DNA from: an uncultured bacterium
GTDB lineage: Bacteria > Bacteroidota > Ignavibacteria > Kapaibacteriales > UBA4661
Assembly (NCBI GenBank): GCA_937899715.1
Contig: CALCNX010000125.1
Location: forward strand, 7,667 to 71,666
DNA: 64,000 nucleotides
Direction of reading: 5' to 3'
In this document: positions 9,201 to 17,748 of the stretch, in pieces
Layout: every line of letters starts with the position of its first letter
Numbering within the stretch: position 1 is the first letter of the stretch
The notes under the pieces: generated by a model
Databases searched by the model: none
Told to the model about the DNA's origin: nothing
What the model saw: the letters and a program-made list of their open reading frames with translations, nothing else
Position numbers and translations under genes: made by a program

Positions 9201-9474
9201 GTTTTATGATATACTGAAAACAAGTTTGCAAACCGAAAGCGAAGAGGAGATTCGTAAAGCCAAGGAACTGACCCATACATTGCTTTCCATTTTGAAAGAA
9301 ACAGCCACAATAAACAATTTCTGGACAGACAAAGCAGCCGAAAGAAAACGCATTGAAGGGATGATTGATGACGAGATTCGTTATTCAGGAATTGAAGGAC
9401 TATCCGGGAAAGCAACAGAATTGGCAACAGAATTAATGAAACTTGCCCAAAACAGAGAGGCGGATTTACGATGA
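6220..9474 (+). CDS. hsdR: Type I restriction endonuclease subunit HsdR
   Basis: ATP-driven DNA translocase and endonuclease of the type I complex, 1084 residues, the usual size. The nuclease site is a PD-(D/E)xK fold with PD at about residues 150-151 and VEAK at 164-167. The SF2 motor follows: Walker A GSGKS around residue 324, DEAH at about 434, FTGTP shortly after, and a helicase C-terminal half containing TRVNR. The C-terminal region is helical and should contact HsdM. It starts 82 nt after hsdS, and its stop overlaps the next start (ATGA). No frameshift or missing motif was seen, so the restriction system appears intact. Confidence 0.96.
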   Translation: MAEYINVEKPFLDKLRQLGWQVIDQGLGVPQEPSKSLRENFKQVLLPNVFKDSIKAINKTSDGRAWLTDKQLEDVLTEIQSFSGKTLHEANKEIHRLLVKGTTVNKNEITGEINPTVRLVDFRNYDKNSFIAINQFRLLTPGASRTGIIPDIVLFLNGLPIVVVEAKDLEVAEPLSEAYLQVTRYANTRQDDYGVKEGEEKLFHYNIFSIITHGTEARVGSISAEFDFYNNWVDIFPEEYKAVEFPPHEERQDVLIHGMLNKEIVVDILKHFTLFMEIKKGVEVKVVARYNQYRAVGKIIRNLREGTSPMEKGGVVWHTQGSGKSLTMVFLIRKLRSCDDLKDLKIISIVDRVDLEEQLADTLTYANEFLSIIDRKSDLRTLDDDTGNLSLVMIHKFLDANNVSAQSLIDAEIVPTFEKFEAINSSARILLLVDEAHRTQGGDMGDNLFHAFPEATRIGFTGTPLLTERHEVKTHERFGGKLDKNGEPWIDTYKFDKAVADRATVEIKYIGKVSKDKIDDKEVFDAKFEDMFKQRTQEEREEIQKRYGSFIAYLESKKRIAEIAKDILEHYYADILVNGFKAQVVASSIVAAVRYKYELEIAVQNKIAELKALPDGERDDERIKQLEFLKVHAIVSSLGNNEPGYISKARREALETDAKNSFKKDFDYNKPESGIGIICVCDRLITGYDAPIEQVMYLDKGMREHDLFQAITRVNRTKKGKSFGLIVDYYGVTKHLAEALAIYTDRDKEKLKNFLDVFRDINKEIPILESRYKRILNLFTEQTLLEFKLHEIENFLNQNFTDGAAEFEFAERCIEQAKTIKFRAELLTYSKSFFDSLDLLFNSQAGGEYWIRAKRLGYLLWRIKDRYKDETMDLKWASQKVRQLIDKHLFSLGIDTKVQQVSILSDEFKSKVDYLNKTPKSKASEMEHAIRWHIKVNLDKDPTLYNRFKDRLETLLNSYKENWEEIVKQLEELREEMAEGRKPETEGISIIEAPFYDILKTSLQTESEEEIRKAKELTHTLLSILKETATINNFWTDKAAERKRIEGMIDDEIRYSGIEGLSGKATELATELMKLAQNREADLR

Positions 9475-10154
9475 CGTTAGCCGACCTTGATATTACCATT
9501 GAGAGAACTGACCGAAGAAAAACGGTGAGCATCTTTATTGAACGTAATGGTTCGGTAAAAGTGCTTGCACCGGTTACGGCATCAGACGAGAAAGTGGAAG
9601 CAGCAGTTCAATCAAGAGAGTATCAGATTTTTACAAAGCTGGCTCAATGGAAAGAACTCAATCAGGGCAAGGTGAGCCGTGAGTTCGTCAATGGACAATC
9701 CTTTCTGTATCTTGGAAAAAATTATCGTTTGAAACTTACCGAAAACCAGGATGTGCCGTTAAAAATGAACGGTGGTTTCTTTCTGCTTGATAAAAAACAC
9801 ACCGGGAAAGCAGACAAAGTGTTTAAGGACTTCTATCGAGACAAAGCAGAAAAGAAAATCAAGGAAAGAATGAAGCTGATTGAAGAAAAATTTCAGCTCA
9901 AACCAACAACAATTAAAGTATTAGAATTGCAGAATCGTTGGGCTTCGTGGACACCAAAGAACGGGTTAAATTTTCATTGGAAATGTATCATGGCTCCTAT
10001 ATCTGTTCTTGACTACATCATCACACACGAAATGGTGCATTTGAAATTTCCGAATCATTCAACAGAATTTTGGAATGAGTTGGACAAGAAAATGCCCAAC
10101 TACCGTGAGCATGAAAACTGGTTAAAACTAAACGGTGTGAAATTGTCATTATGA
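9471..10154 (+). CDS. YgjP/WLM-type zinc metallopeptidase-like protein (DUF45)
   Basis: 227-residue protein of the YgjP (DUF45, M48-related) family. The zinc site is complete: HEMVH at residues 186-190 with a further histidine at 196 (HLKFPNH). This is followed by WNELDKKMPNYREHENWLK, which matches the conserved C-terminal stretch of the family. Upstream, NRWASWTPKNGLNFHW matches the RWGSC...LNWRL-like strand of YgjP proteins. The start overlaps the hsdR stop by 4 nt, so it is the last gene of the hsd operon. Family members are often encoded beside type I systems; a role in turnover of the restriction subunit is possible but unproven. Confidence 0.88.
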   Translation: MTLADLDITIERTDRRKTVSIFIERNGSVKVLAPVTASDEKVEAAVQSREYQIFTKLAQWKELNQGKVSREFVNGQSFLYLGKNYRLKLTENQDVPLKMNGGFFLLDKKHTGKADKVFKDFYRDKAEKKIKERMKLIEEKFQLKPTTIKVLELQNRWASWTPKNGLNFHWKCIMAPISVLDYIITHEMVHLKFPNHSTEFWNELDKKMPNYREHENWLKLNGVKLSL

Positions 10155-10248
10155 GAACACAAGACGACCGAAGCAGCTTTTTCATTCTCGGTGAGATTTG
10201 GTATATTGAGGTGAGACGCGATGCATCCACCACCAAATCATCAATCAA

Positions 10249-11022
10249 ATGAAACCATTCCTTACTTCCGTTGTGCTCCTTCTGAGCACCTTTGCAGCTT
10301 TTGCACAAACTCCTGCACAATGGCTCGACCTTACGCGCCTAACGAACTATCCTGATTCCTGCACCACCGATGGACGAAAAGACCTTGACGACCCAAAGAA
10401 AGCCCGCAATCGCCTCAAAAACCGTTTTACTCTCCCCGCAACAGTCAAACCAATGTCCCTGAACGAGATTCGTGCATTGGAAGCTCTCCAAACAATCCCC
10501 AAAGACATGGAGCGTGACGGACGCAAATTTGTGCTTTACGAAGTGGTGAATGTGGACAATAAACCAGAGAAAATGGGCGTATCGGTTATAGGCTATGTAA
10601 AAAAAGCCTTTGCCGCCGGACGGGGTGAATCCTGCAACTGCGGAGCACGTGAGGACAACCAAATTGATACGCACATCGAACTTGTGCTCTATCCCAACGA
10701 AGCACTCAACGACACCAAGGAAACCTTCATTGTCGAAGTAACTGAGCGTTCTCGACGATTGGCGGCAGCAGGGCTACTTCAATCCAATATCGGAAATGAT
10801 TGGAACAGCAGCATCCTTAACGACAAGCTGGTTGGGCGGTGGGTAAAATTCACGGGCTGGCTTTTCTACGACAACGACCACGTTTCCGGCTCCTGGCAAT
10901 CGGACAATGGCGATACATTCGGCGAAACCAATTGGCGAGCAACAGCATGGGAGGTACATCCTGTAATGGGAATTGAGGTTCTACCGGGCAAGCCGTCTGA
11001 TATTCCGATGAAGAAACCATAA
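10249..11022 (+). CDS. Exported protein of unknown function
   Basis: 257 residues beginning with a clear signal peptide (MKPFLTSVVLLLSTFAAFAQ, cleavage after FAQ). The mature part has a CNC motif near residue 130 (ESCNCGAREDNQ). A C-terminal half with WVKFTGWLFYD and later NWRATAWEVHPVMGIEV resembles an OB-fold-like region seen in uncharacterised exported proteins. It follows the hsd operon by 95 nt on the same strand but has no obvious connection to it. No catalytic motif is recognised. It is probably periplasmic or secreted. Confidence 0.75.
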   Translation: MKPFLTSVVLLLSTFAAFAQTPAQWLDLTRLTNYPDSCTTDGRKDLDDPKKARNRLKNRFTLPATVKPMSLNEIRALEALQTIPKDMERDGRKFVLYEVVNVDNKPEKMGVSVIGYVKKAFAAGRGESCNCGAREDNQIDTHIELVLYPNEALNDTKETFIVEVTERSRRLAAAGLLQSNIGNDWNSSILNDKLVGRWVKFTGWLFYDNDHVSGSWQSDNGDTFGETNWRATAWEVHPVMGIEVLPGKPSDIPMKKP

Positions 11023-11147
11023 GTTATTTTTTTCCTTGCCAATAGTACCACAGCAGAGTTTGTTTTTGCTAAATTTTGTATATTGCCGCTGTCGCTGTCC
11101 CATATTAGAAATTTCCTTCTTTTTCCACTTCCATCCACACGAAAATC

Positions 11148-11522
11148 ATGAGCACAGTAAAAGTTCTTCTTATTGACGACGACATCCGCGTATCGGCGTT
11201 GCTCAAGCGGTTTCTCTACGAGAAAATGTATGATGTTATCTCTGCCGAAAATGGTCCACAAGGTATTGAAATGGCAAAAACACAGAAGCCTGATATTATC
11301 TTTTGCGATATTATGATGCCCGAAATGGATGGATACGGCGTTCTCAAAGCACTCCGCATGGATGAGCGTACCAAAGATATTCCGTTTTTCTTTCTTACAG
11401 CAAAATCAAAAACGGAGGATTTCATGGAGGGAATATCAGCTGGAGCCACTGGCTACCATGCAAAACCAACCTCGCGGGAAGAGTTGATAGAGGCAATACA
11501 AGGACAAGTACCTTTGGGGTAA
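11148..11522 (+). CDS. Single-domain response regulator (CheY-like receiver)
   Basis: 124 residues forming one receiver domain and nothing else. The acidic pocket is D10-D12, the phospho-acceptor is D54 in IIFCDIMMPEMDG, the switch threonine is T84 and the conserved lysine is K106 in GYHAKP. It has no DNA-binding or enzymatic output domain, so it would act by protein-protein contact or as a phosphorelay intermediate. No kinase gene is adjacent. The start ATG at 11148 fits the length of the domain, and a 125-nt gap separates it from the gene upstream. Confidence 0.92.
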   Translation: MSTVKVLLIDDDIRVSALLKRFLYEKMYDVISAENGPQGIEMAKTQKPDIIFCDIMMPEMDGYGVLKALRMDERTKDIPFFFLTAKSKTEDFMEGISAGATGYHAKPTSREELIEAIQGQVPLG

Positions 11523-11570
11523 GTTTTTATATCATGCCAAGCGTAGATGAAAACCTTATAGAAAACATCG

Positions 11571-11951
11571 ATGAATCTATATATGCTTATGGCGGGATTT
11601 CTTACCGTTATTCTTGGTACTGCTCATTCGGTACTCGGGGAACTCCTGATATTCCGCCACCTACGCCGCAAAGAATTCGTGCCGAGAATTAGCTTACCAC
11701 CTCTAAAAGAGCATCATATTGGAATTCTTTGGGCAACATGGCATTTGGCAACAGCGCTGGCATGGGCTTTTGGAGTTATCTTGTTCGGTCTCGCCGCACC
11801 AGTACAGGAAGGTACTCTTCAGGTGCTTGCGAAAAATGCAGCCACAGTTGCTTTTTCTAGTAGTTCATTGATTGTCCTCATTGGAACGAAGGGCAAACAT
11901 CCCGGATGGATTGTGCTTTTAGCGATTGCTTTGCTTATCTGGCTAGGTTGA
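11571..11951 (+). CDS. Small integral membrane protein, unknown function
   Basis: 126 residues with four hydrophobic stretches (about 4-25, 52-76, 85-104 and 110-125), which predicts four membrane helices. The loop between the first two is basic (RHLRRKEFVPR) and should be cytoplasmic. It follows the response regulator by 48 nt on the same strand. No family motif is recognised. Composition and codon use look ordinary, so it is probably a real gene. Confidence 0.65.
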   Translation: MNLYMLMAGFLTVILGTAHSVLGELLIFRHLRRKEFVPRISLPPLKEHHIGILWATWHLATALAWAFGVILFGLAAPVQEGTLQVLAKNAATVAFSSSSLIVLIGTKGKHPGWIVLLAIALLIWLG

Positions 11952-12045
11952 GCAAGAACAATAACGAGCAAATTAAGAAGAGCCTAATTGTAGTCTCTGG
12001 TATCAAATCCCGCTACAATACTATTTGGGTACTACAAACAACCCT

Positions 12046-13284
12046 TTAGCGTACATCCCGCGCAACACGAATCCGCAGTTGAAGCGCCTCCCCACCCAAA
12101 AAGCGATTTTCTCCGATACCTGCTTCTATACTTGATTCTTCCACGCCCCGCCGCAAAAGATAATCCACCAGTAAGCGAAGAGTCGTCTCTGCCTCCGCTG
12201 TATTTACATTACCGGAAGAGGTCGGAATCGTCAAGACCAAGCGACAATGCGCTCGTGAACGTAAAAGCGGTACAGCAGCACGCAAAATCTCCAATACTCC
12301 TGTCGGAACGCCATGCAGTAATTCCTTGTCATTGGGACGATAAATCACAACGCGCTCTTCCAACACAGCATCGTTGTTCTCCCGTGCTGTGGCAATGCGC
12401 CCCGTCACAGCTTGTTCTTCGCTGAGGATGCCTGCAAGAGGCGTTTCGGGAAGCTGTGCAATCGGTAGCCACCGAATATGTGGCTGCGCAGACAGCGTGT
12501 CTATGCGAACTGGCTCCAGCCGCACCGACAAACCCACACGAAGCATGAGTGCGCCCCACGAAGAGGCATTTGCTCCTGAAAGAAGAGGCTGCCACACGCC
12601 TTCCGCGAAAGGCGTGGTATAGATTTTTGTGCTCCCAAGGTCTCGTTCATGCAGCGTGTATCTGATACCGGCGCTGAGGCTGAATGCAGGCATTTGGAGT
12701 GGTAGGGCTTCGGGATAGGCAGCCGTAATGATGTCAAAGTGTGGCGCACTAAAATACGTCGTTTTTGCCTTTGTGTCGAACGACCACAGTGCGCCCACAC
12801 CGCCGAAAACAATACATCTCGGTAAAGCCGAAAGCGCAGTTTCTGCAAAAAACTCGGTCATGATTGTTCTCACATCAACGGTGCTTTTGAGAAGACTATC
12901 GCCGCCGGAAGTGGCGTGCGAAAAGAAACCCGCTTGCTGCACAAAACCAACACGCCCGCCATAGCGCACAGCACCTTGTTCAGGCTGCCATGTAGCCTCT
13001 GCGCCAATCATCCATGCACGAGCATCACCAATGCTTTGTCCCGTGAATCCGGCGCGGACGGTTTCTTTATTGATGTCTGCAATAAGCGAGAGTGCGCCTG
13101 TGTTAATGCCAAGTGCCACACCACCCACAATGCCAACATTCCATGCTGAAGCGGTTTTGCGGAGCAAAAGCGTATCGCCGCGCGAATCTACCAGCGTCGT
13201 ATCGGTTTGTGCCGTCAGTTGTATTGCGGCAAGGCAGAAGCCGAGAGCCGTCAACAGTCGGCATAGAGCAAAAAAAGAGACCAT
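12046..13284 (-). CDS. Outer membrane beta-barrel protein with OmpA-like C-terminal domain
   Basis: 412 residues. A signal peptide (hydrophobic to about residue 25, ending LTAQ) is followed by roughly 250 residues of alternating beta-strands rich in Gly and aromatics, as in outer membrane barrels. The last 110 residues resemble an OmpA/MotB peptidoglycan-binding domain in layout (short strand, then helices with LRLLVDYLLRRGVEESSIEAGIG), but the usual TD...N..LS.RRA motif is degenerate. It lies 31 nt downstream of the BNR/OmpA gene on the same strand and probably shares its transcript. The barrel assignment is by composition, not by homology. Confidence 0.65.
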   Translation of the reverse strand: MVSFFALCRLLTALGFCLAAIQLTAQTDTTLVDSRGDTLLLRKTASAWNVGIVGGVALGINTGALSLIADINKETVRAGFTGQSIGDARAWMIGAEATWQPEQGAVRYGGRVGFVQQAGFFSHATSGGDSLLKSTVDVRTIMTEFFAETALSALPRCIVFGGVGALWSFDTKAKTTYFSAPHFDIITAAYPEALPLQMPAFSLSAGIRYTLHERDLGSTKIYTTPFAEGVWQPLLSGANASSWGALMLRVGLSVRLEPVRIDTLSAQPHIRWLPIAQLPETPLAGILSEEQAVTGRIATARENNDAVLEERVVIYRPNDKELLHGVPTGVLEILRAAVPLLRSRAHCRLVLTIPTSSGNVNTAEAETTLRLLVDYLLRRGVEESSIEAGIGENRFLGGEALQLRIRVARDVR

Positions 13285-13315
13285 AGAAAATAGCAGCGTA
13301 CGGTAAAAGTATTAG

Positions 13316-15544
13316 TTAATCATATTTGACGGGAGTATCAATTTCAATCACCACCGCACGGCAGTAGAAGCGCCCCTCGGGGGTTTCATTTTCATACAAG
13401 AGCGGCACTGCCTCACCTCGCCCTTTGACGATGAGTTGTCGCACCATTTGGGGTGTAACTGCGAGGGACTGTGCGGCAGATTCCGCGCGGCGCTGCGACA
13501 GCGATAGGTTTATATCCTCAGCACCCACAGCATCGGTGTAACCCAGAATGCGCACAGAGGAAGAAGTCGAGAAAAGTATCGTATTCCGAATGGACGAAAC
13601 AATCCGCTCGTTCACCCCCGACAATCTGTCCGAGCCAACATCGAAAAGAATGAGATTGTAACGGTTTTTCGCAAGATCATTCGCTTTTTTTGCACGCTTT
13701 TCGGCAATAGAAACCCGCTCAATTGGAATCGTGAGCAAGCGCGAAGAAACGGGCTTTGACTGGTATTTGTACACCACTTCTAACTGGCAGATAACCACGC
13801 TTGTATCAAGCGGCACGACACTTTGCTTTTTGCTGATATACCAGTCCAAATAGTGCGGCAGAGATGAATTTCCCGTGCCTGCCCAGCGCTTGAGCACTTT
13901 TCCTGATTGCTCTATAAAGACTCGCCAGCGTAGCACTCCTGTCGTATCCAAGATTTGCGGGCGAAGGCGCACAACGGCGGGTGCGGCATCACGGAGTGTA
14001 TCGGTCAGCACCACAGGCTTCATAATATCCCACGAAGCGTACAGCTCCACACGACGATTCTCTTGGTCACCATTTGCATCGCCTTGCTTGGATGGCTTTT
14101 CCGGTAAATCGCGTGCTTCCACCAGCAGCCGTGTGGAGGGGATATGCCAAACCGCCGATAAATATTGTTGTACAGCTTGCGCACGACGGAAAGCAATCTC
14201 GCTGTTCTGTGCTTCAAAGCCAGTTTGCGCGTTGCAGCCTGTTATCGTGATGGTGGCTTTGGTACTCTGCTGTAAACGGTAACCAATCACATTTAATACA
14301 TCATAATACACTTCCAGTGTTTCTCGGTTCACGAGGCGCTCCGGCACAAAATCTTTAGTATCTTTATTGCCGCTCAACTGCTTGTATCGAAGGGGGACAT
14401 ACGCAGAATTTTCATCAAAAAAGACATAGTTCAGTAGCGAGTGAATTTTATCACTGGGAAATTCTTCAATCGTAATTTTCGTGAGCGGCTCTTCGACGGC
14501 ATCGTCATCAGGCGTAGGCGTAAGAGCGGTTGCACGGAGCAGAGGTTCGGCAATAACGCGATCGCTCCCAACAGTGACCTTGCGCCCCCCGAAGGCAAGC
14601 GCTTCTTCTGCTTCATAGACACCATCGGTTGTTCCGGCAAAAACTGATTTACCCAGCACAGCCAAAGTCCACACATTCAGGTTTGGCAAGCCTTCATGGG
14701 AAACCCGCCACGATGCGCCGTTGTCGGTAGAGCGAAGAACAGCACCGATAGCACCCGCATATAACGTGCCATTGACAGCGATGAGCGAACGTGTGTTTTC
14801 GCGGTTTGCGGTTGCTGTCCAGAGGTCACCATTATTGGTGGACTGATAGATACCGTCGGCAGTGGCAGCGAAAAGAATGCCGTTATTGGCAACAAGCGCC
14901 CACACATCAAGCGGATAACGAAAACCACCATTCGCGGACTGCCATGTAGCGCCCGCATCTACGGAGCGCAATATCCCGCCCGGCGTTCCGGCAAAAATTG
15001 AGCCGCCGTTTGCTACTAATGCCTTCACAAACCAGTTCTTATTGTTCCGATACGATGCCTGCCATGTTGTTTGATTATTACCCGAAATCAGAATGCTGTC
15101 AAGAGAACCCAACACAATAGTTTTGTCCAGAAACGCTATGGAGTGAATATCCGCCAGAACATCTGTTTTACGCCATGATTGAGCATTGTCAAGAGAAACA
15201 AACAAGCCTTTAGTCGTCGCGGCGTAGAGAATGGAACCTCGAACCGTAAGCGACCAAATATCAAAGTTTTTGAGTCCTTTGTTTGAGGCTTTCCACGTCG
15301 TACCGTCATCGGTTGAACGAAAGACACCAGCACCGAAAACCCCAACGTAAAGGTTTTTGCCACTCACCGCAAAGGCGCGAACAATCGTGTTCGTATCAGG
15401 CAGACCTTTATTACTTTTTGCCCAATTCACTCGCTCCAGTGATTGCATGAGCGATTGTGCCGATATGCTCACAGGCAAGGCAAAGAGAGCAGTACAGAGA
15501 ATAATTATACAGCAAACAGAGCAAAGACGGTATAGGTGCGGCAT
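13316..15544 (-). CDS. BNR/Ycf48-like beta-propeller protein with two OmpA-like domains
   Basis: 742 residues from the ATG at 15544, chosen because it opens a good signal peptide (MPHLYRLCSV... ending ISAQ); an in-frame ATG at 15643 lies inside the upstream gene. Residues 35-340 hold at least six repeats with the BNR signature (GVFRSTDDGTTW, GILRSVDAGATW, AVLRSTDNGASW), so a beta-propeller. Two OmpA-like domains follow, at about 372-503 and 628-742. The second has GYTDAVGAEDINLSLSQRRA, close to the peptidoglycan-binding consensus. Likely periplasmic and anchored to the cell wall. It follows the amylase gene by 43 nt. Confidence 0.85.
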   Translation of the reverse strand: MPHLYRLCSVCCIIILCTALFALPVSISAQSLMQSLERVNWAKSNKGLPDTNTIVRAFAVSGKNLYVGVFGAGVFRSTDDGTTWKASNKGLKNFDIWSLTVRGSILYAATTKGLFVSLDNAQSWRKTDVLADIHSIAFLDKTIVLGSLDSILISGNNQTTWQASYRNNKNWFVKALVANGGSIFAGTPGGILRSVDAGATWQSANGGFRYPLDVWALVANNGILFAATADGIYQSTNNGDLWTATANRENTRSLIAVNGTLYAGAIGAVLRSTDNGASWRVSHEGLPNLNVWTLAVLGKSVFAGTTDGVYEAEEALAFGGRKVTVGSDRVIAEPLLRATALTPTPDDDAVEEPLTKITIEEFPSDKIHSLLNYVFFDENSAYVPLRYKQLSGNKDTKDFVPERLVNRETLEVYYDVLNVIGYRLQQSTKATITITGCNAQTGFEAQNSEIAFRRAQAVQQYLSAVWHIPSTRLLVEARDLPEKPSKQGDANGDQENRRVELYASWDIMKPVVLTDTLRDAAPAVVRLRPQILDTTGVLRWRVFIEQSGKVLKRWAGTGNSSLPHYLDWYISKKQSVVPLDTSVVICQLEVVYKYQSKPVSSRLLTIPIERVSIAEKRAKKANDLAKNRYNLILFDVGSDRLSGVNERIVSSIRNTILFSTSSSVRILGYTDAVGAEDINLSLSQRRAESAAQSLAVTPQMVRQLIVKGRGEAVPLLYENETPEGRFYCRAVVIEIDTPVKYD

Positions 15545-15587
15545 TGAGCAGTGTACGATAAGGGCAATGATAAAAACTAAATTACAA

Positions 15588-17513
15588 TTACTTCTGCAAT
15601 TCCAGCACCAAAGCTGTCTTTGCGGGGATAGTGAAATTATCAACGGAAGAGAGCGTTTCGCCCGTCAGCACGTTACGTGCCTTAGTAAAGCCGTTCATGC
15701 GCTCCGCATAGCGGCTGGTCTTGACCACACTCTCAGATTCGTTGTTGTTGACTACCACCATCACGGACTCGTTTGCATTATAGCGAAAATACACATAAAT
15801 CCCTTCGGAGGGTACAAACTGCATGAGCTTGCCGGATTGGACGACGGGCTTGGTTTTACGCCACGTAGCGAGCGTCTTTACGTGAGTAAAAATCTCATTT
15901 TGCTTGGGTGTTCGCCCTGCCGCCGTGAACGCGCTCACGGCATCTTCCTTCCAGCCACCCGGAAAATCCTTGCGCACAAGCGGGTCAGGGTCTTTGTAGC
16001 CCGTCATGCCGATTTCTGTGCCGTAGTAAATTTGCGGTGTGCCGCGCATGGTCAGCAAGACAGAAAGTGCCATTTTGAGCTTGCGTACGTCTTCGTTGAC
16101 AATAGACAGATACCGCGAAAGGTCGTGATTATCCAGAAAAACGAGATTTTTGGAGGCATCGGGATAGAGAAAATCTTGTGCCAGCACATTGTATAGCTTC
16201 ACCATACCACCCATCCATTCCTCTTTTTCATTGAAAATAGCGCCCAGTGCACCATTCACGGGAAAATCGGTAATTGAGGGCAAATGTGCGTTGAATCCGT
16301 CCGCGTTACGTGCTCCGGCTTGCCAATACGCTGACATTCCCACGCTCTCGGTAATCCACACCTCGCCCACCATACCCAAGCGCGGGTACTCGTCCAACAC
16401 TGCTTTCGTCCATTTGGCGGTAAATTCTTTTGCCGGATAAGGATATGTATCTACTCGCAAGCCGTCTAAGCCCGCAAATTCAATCCACCATAAACTGTTT
16501 TGGATAAGATATGTTGCGAAATGCTGTTCGTTGCCGTTCACATCCGGCATCATCCAGTCGAACCAGCGCTCGGTCAAGCCGCGCTTGTCGTAGTCTGAGG
16601 CGTAGGGGTCGGAGTGCGTAGAGGAGCGGTAGTTCGGGCGCTGGAAATCTTTTTTCCAGTTGGTGCTGGCTTTGGAGGCAGCAAGGTCGTTTATCCACGC
16701 GCTTGAAGGCGGGTCTTTGGCGAGATAATTATTGTCGCCCATATGGTTCAGAACAACGTCTTGAATCACTTTCAAACCGTGCTTGTGGCATGAATCCACA
16801 AGGCGACGGAAATCGTCATTCGTTCCGAAGCGCCTATCAACGGCATAAAAGTCGGTAAACGCATAGCCGTGGTAGGAGTATTTGCTCATATTGTTTTCCG
16901 TAAGCGGCGTACACCACACGGCAGTCATACCGAGGTCACTGATATAATCCAAATGATTGATAATCCCCTGCAAATCGCCGCCATGCCGATAATTGAGTGA
17001 ATCACGGTGCATTTTGTCGGGGAAGCCTTCCACAACATCGTTCGTCGGGTCGCCGTTAGAGAATCGGTCGGGCATGAGCATATAGACCACATCGGCACTA
17101 CTGAAGCCTTGAGCTTCCTTTAGACCTTTTTGCCGTGCAAGAAGCGTATAGCTGCGTACAATCATTGACGCACCATTGCGCAAGGTAAGTATAAAATTTC
17201 CCGGCTTCGCCTTGGGGCTAATTTCCAAAGTCAGGAAAAGATAGTTCGGATTTGCTGTTGTCTCATGCTTGAGAATTTTTACGCCATCATACTTCATCGT
17301 CGCATTTGCTTTGCTAATATCTTTGCCATAGAGAAGCAATTCTACGGAGGAATTTTTCATGCCCACCCACCAAAACGGCGGGTCAATGCGCTCAAGCGGG
17401 AGAAGATTGGATGCGGTTTGCGCAAGAAGATGAGCAGAGAACAAGAGAAAAAAACAGACGACAGGTACGCCGACAATGGCGAGACGACGGACAATAGCAA
17501 TGGGCAAGGGCAT
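15588..17513 (-). CDS. GH13 alpha-amylase family enzyme (cyclomaltodextrinase/neopullulanase type), exported
   Basis: Hydrolase for alpha-glucans or maltodextrins. The start at 17513 (MPLPIAIVRRLAIVG) gives a signal peptide ending LLAQ; earlier in-frame ATGs at 17531 and 17564 are less suitable. Residues about 35-125 form the N-terminal beta domain typical of cyclomaltodextrinases. The GH13 barrel shows DVVLNH, GLRVDTYPY (nucleophile D near 355), MVGEVWI (acid/base E near 384) and FLDNHD (third acid D near 464). All catalytic residues are present. It is first in a three-gene minus-strand cluster with two envelope proteins. No SusC/SusD pair is visible, so it is not in a classical polysaccharide utilisation locus. 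Confidence 0.93.
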   Translation of the reverse strand: MPLPIAIVRRLAIVGVPVVCFFLLFSAHLLAQTASNLLPLERIDPPFWWVGMKNSSVELLLYGKDISKANATMKYDGVKILKHETTANPNYLFLTLEISPKAKPGNFILTLRNGASMIVRSYTLLARQKGLKEAQGFSSADVVYMLMPDRFSNGDPTNDVVEGFPDKMHRDSLNYRHGGDLQGIINHLDYISDLGMTAVWCTPLTENNMSKYSYHGYAFTDFYAVDRRFGTNDDFRRLVDSCHKHGLKVIQDVVLNHMGDNNYLAKDPPSSAWINDLAASKASTNWKKDFQRPNYRSSTHSDPYASDYDKRGLTERWFDWMMPDVNGNEQHFATYLIQNSLWWIEFAGLDGLRVDTYPYPAKEFTAKWTKAVLDEYPRLGMVGEVWITESVGMSAYWQAGARNADGFNAHLPSITDFPVNGALGAIFNEKEEWMGGMVKLYNVLAQDFLYPDASKNLVFLDNHDLSRYLSIVNEDVRKLKMALSVLLTMRGTPQIYYGTEIGMTGYKDPDPLVRKDFPGGWKEDAVSAFTAAGRTPKQNEIFTHVKTLATWRKTKPVVQSGKLMQFVPSEGIYVYFRYNANESVMVVVNNNESESVVKTSRYAERMNGFTKARNVLTGETLSSVDNFTIPAKTALVLELQK

Positions 17514-17748
17514 AGCACAGACGGAAAACATGATGAAACAAGAAGTTTGTGCTCGTACAAACAAACAACGCCTGCATGAGCCTCAAAAGTGTGGTCTCAA
17601 TAATACGATTTTTTTTCTGCTTTAGGTACGATTTTTGCACAGTTCATGCACAAAGACCCGAAACCTCAATATTTGTCTCAAATTTTATCACTGTTCCATC
17701 ATGTTTACCATCATGCACCGACCACTCACAATCTTGTTCAACGACCTG

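Noticed and set aside
11041..11090. Possible promoter with TTTTGTATATTG before the response regulator
   Set aside because: It resembles the -7 element only partly and the TTG spacing is 16 nt; too weak to list.
11952..12045. TTGTAGT/ACTACAA pair as terminator between convergent genes
   Set aside because: The arms are about 40 nt apart without supporting inner pairs or a T tract, so a terminator cannot be claimed.
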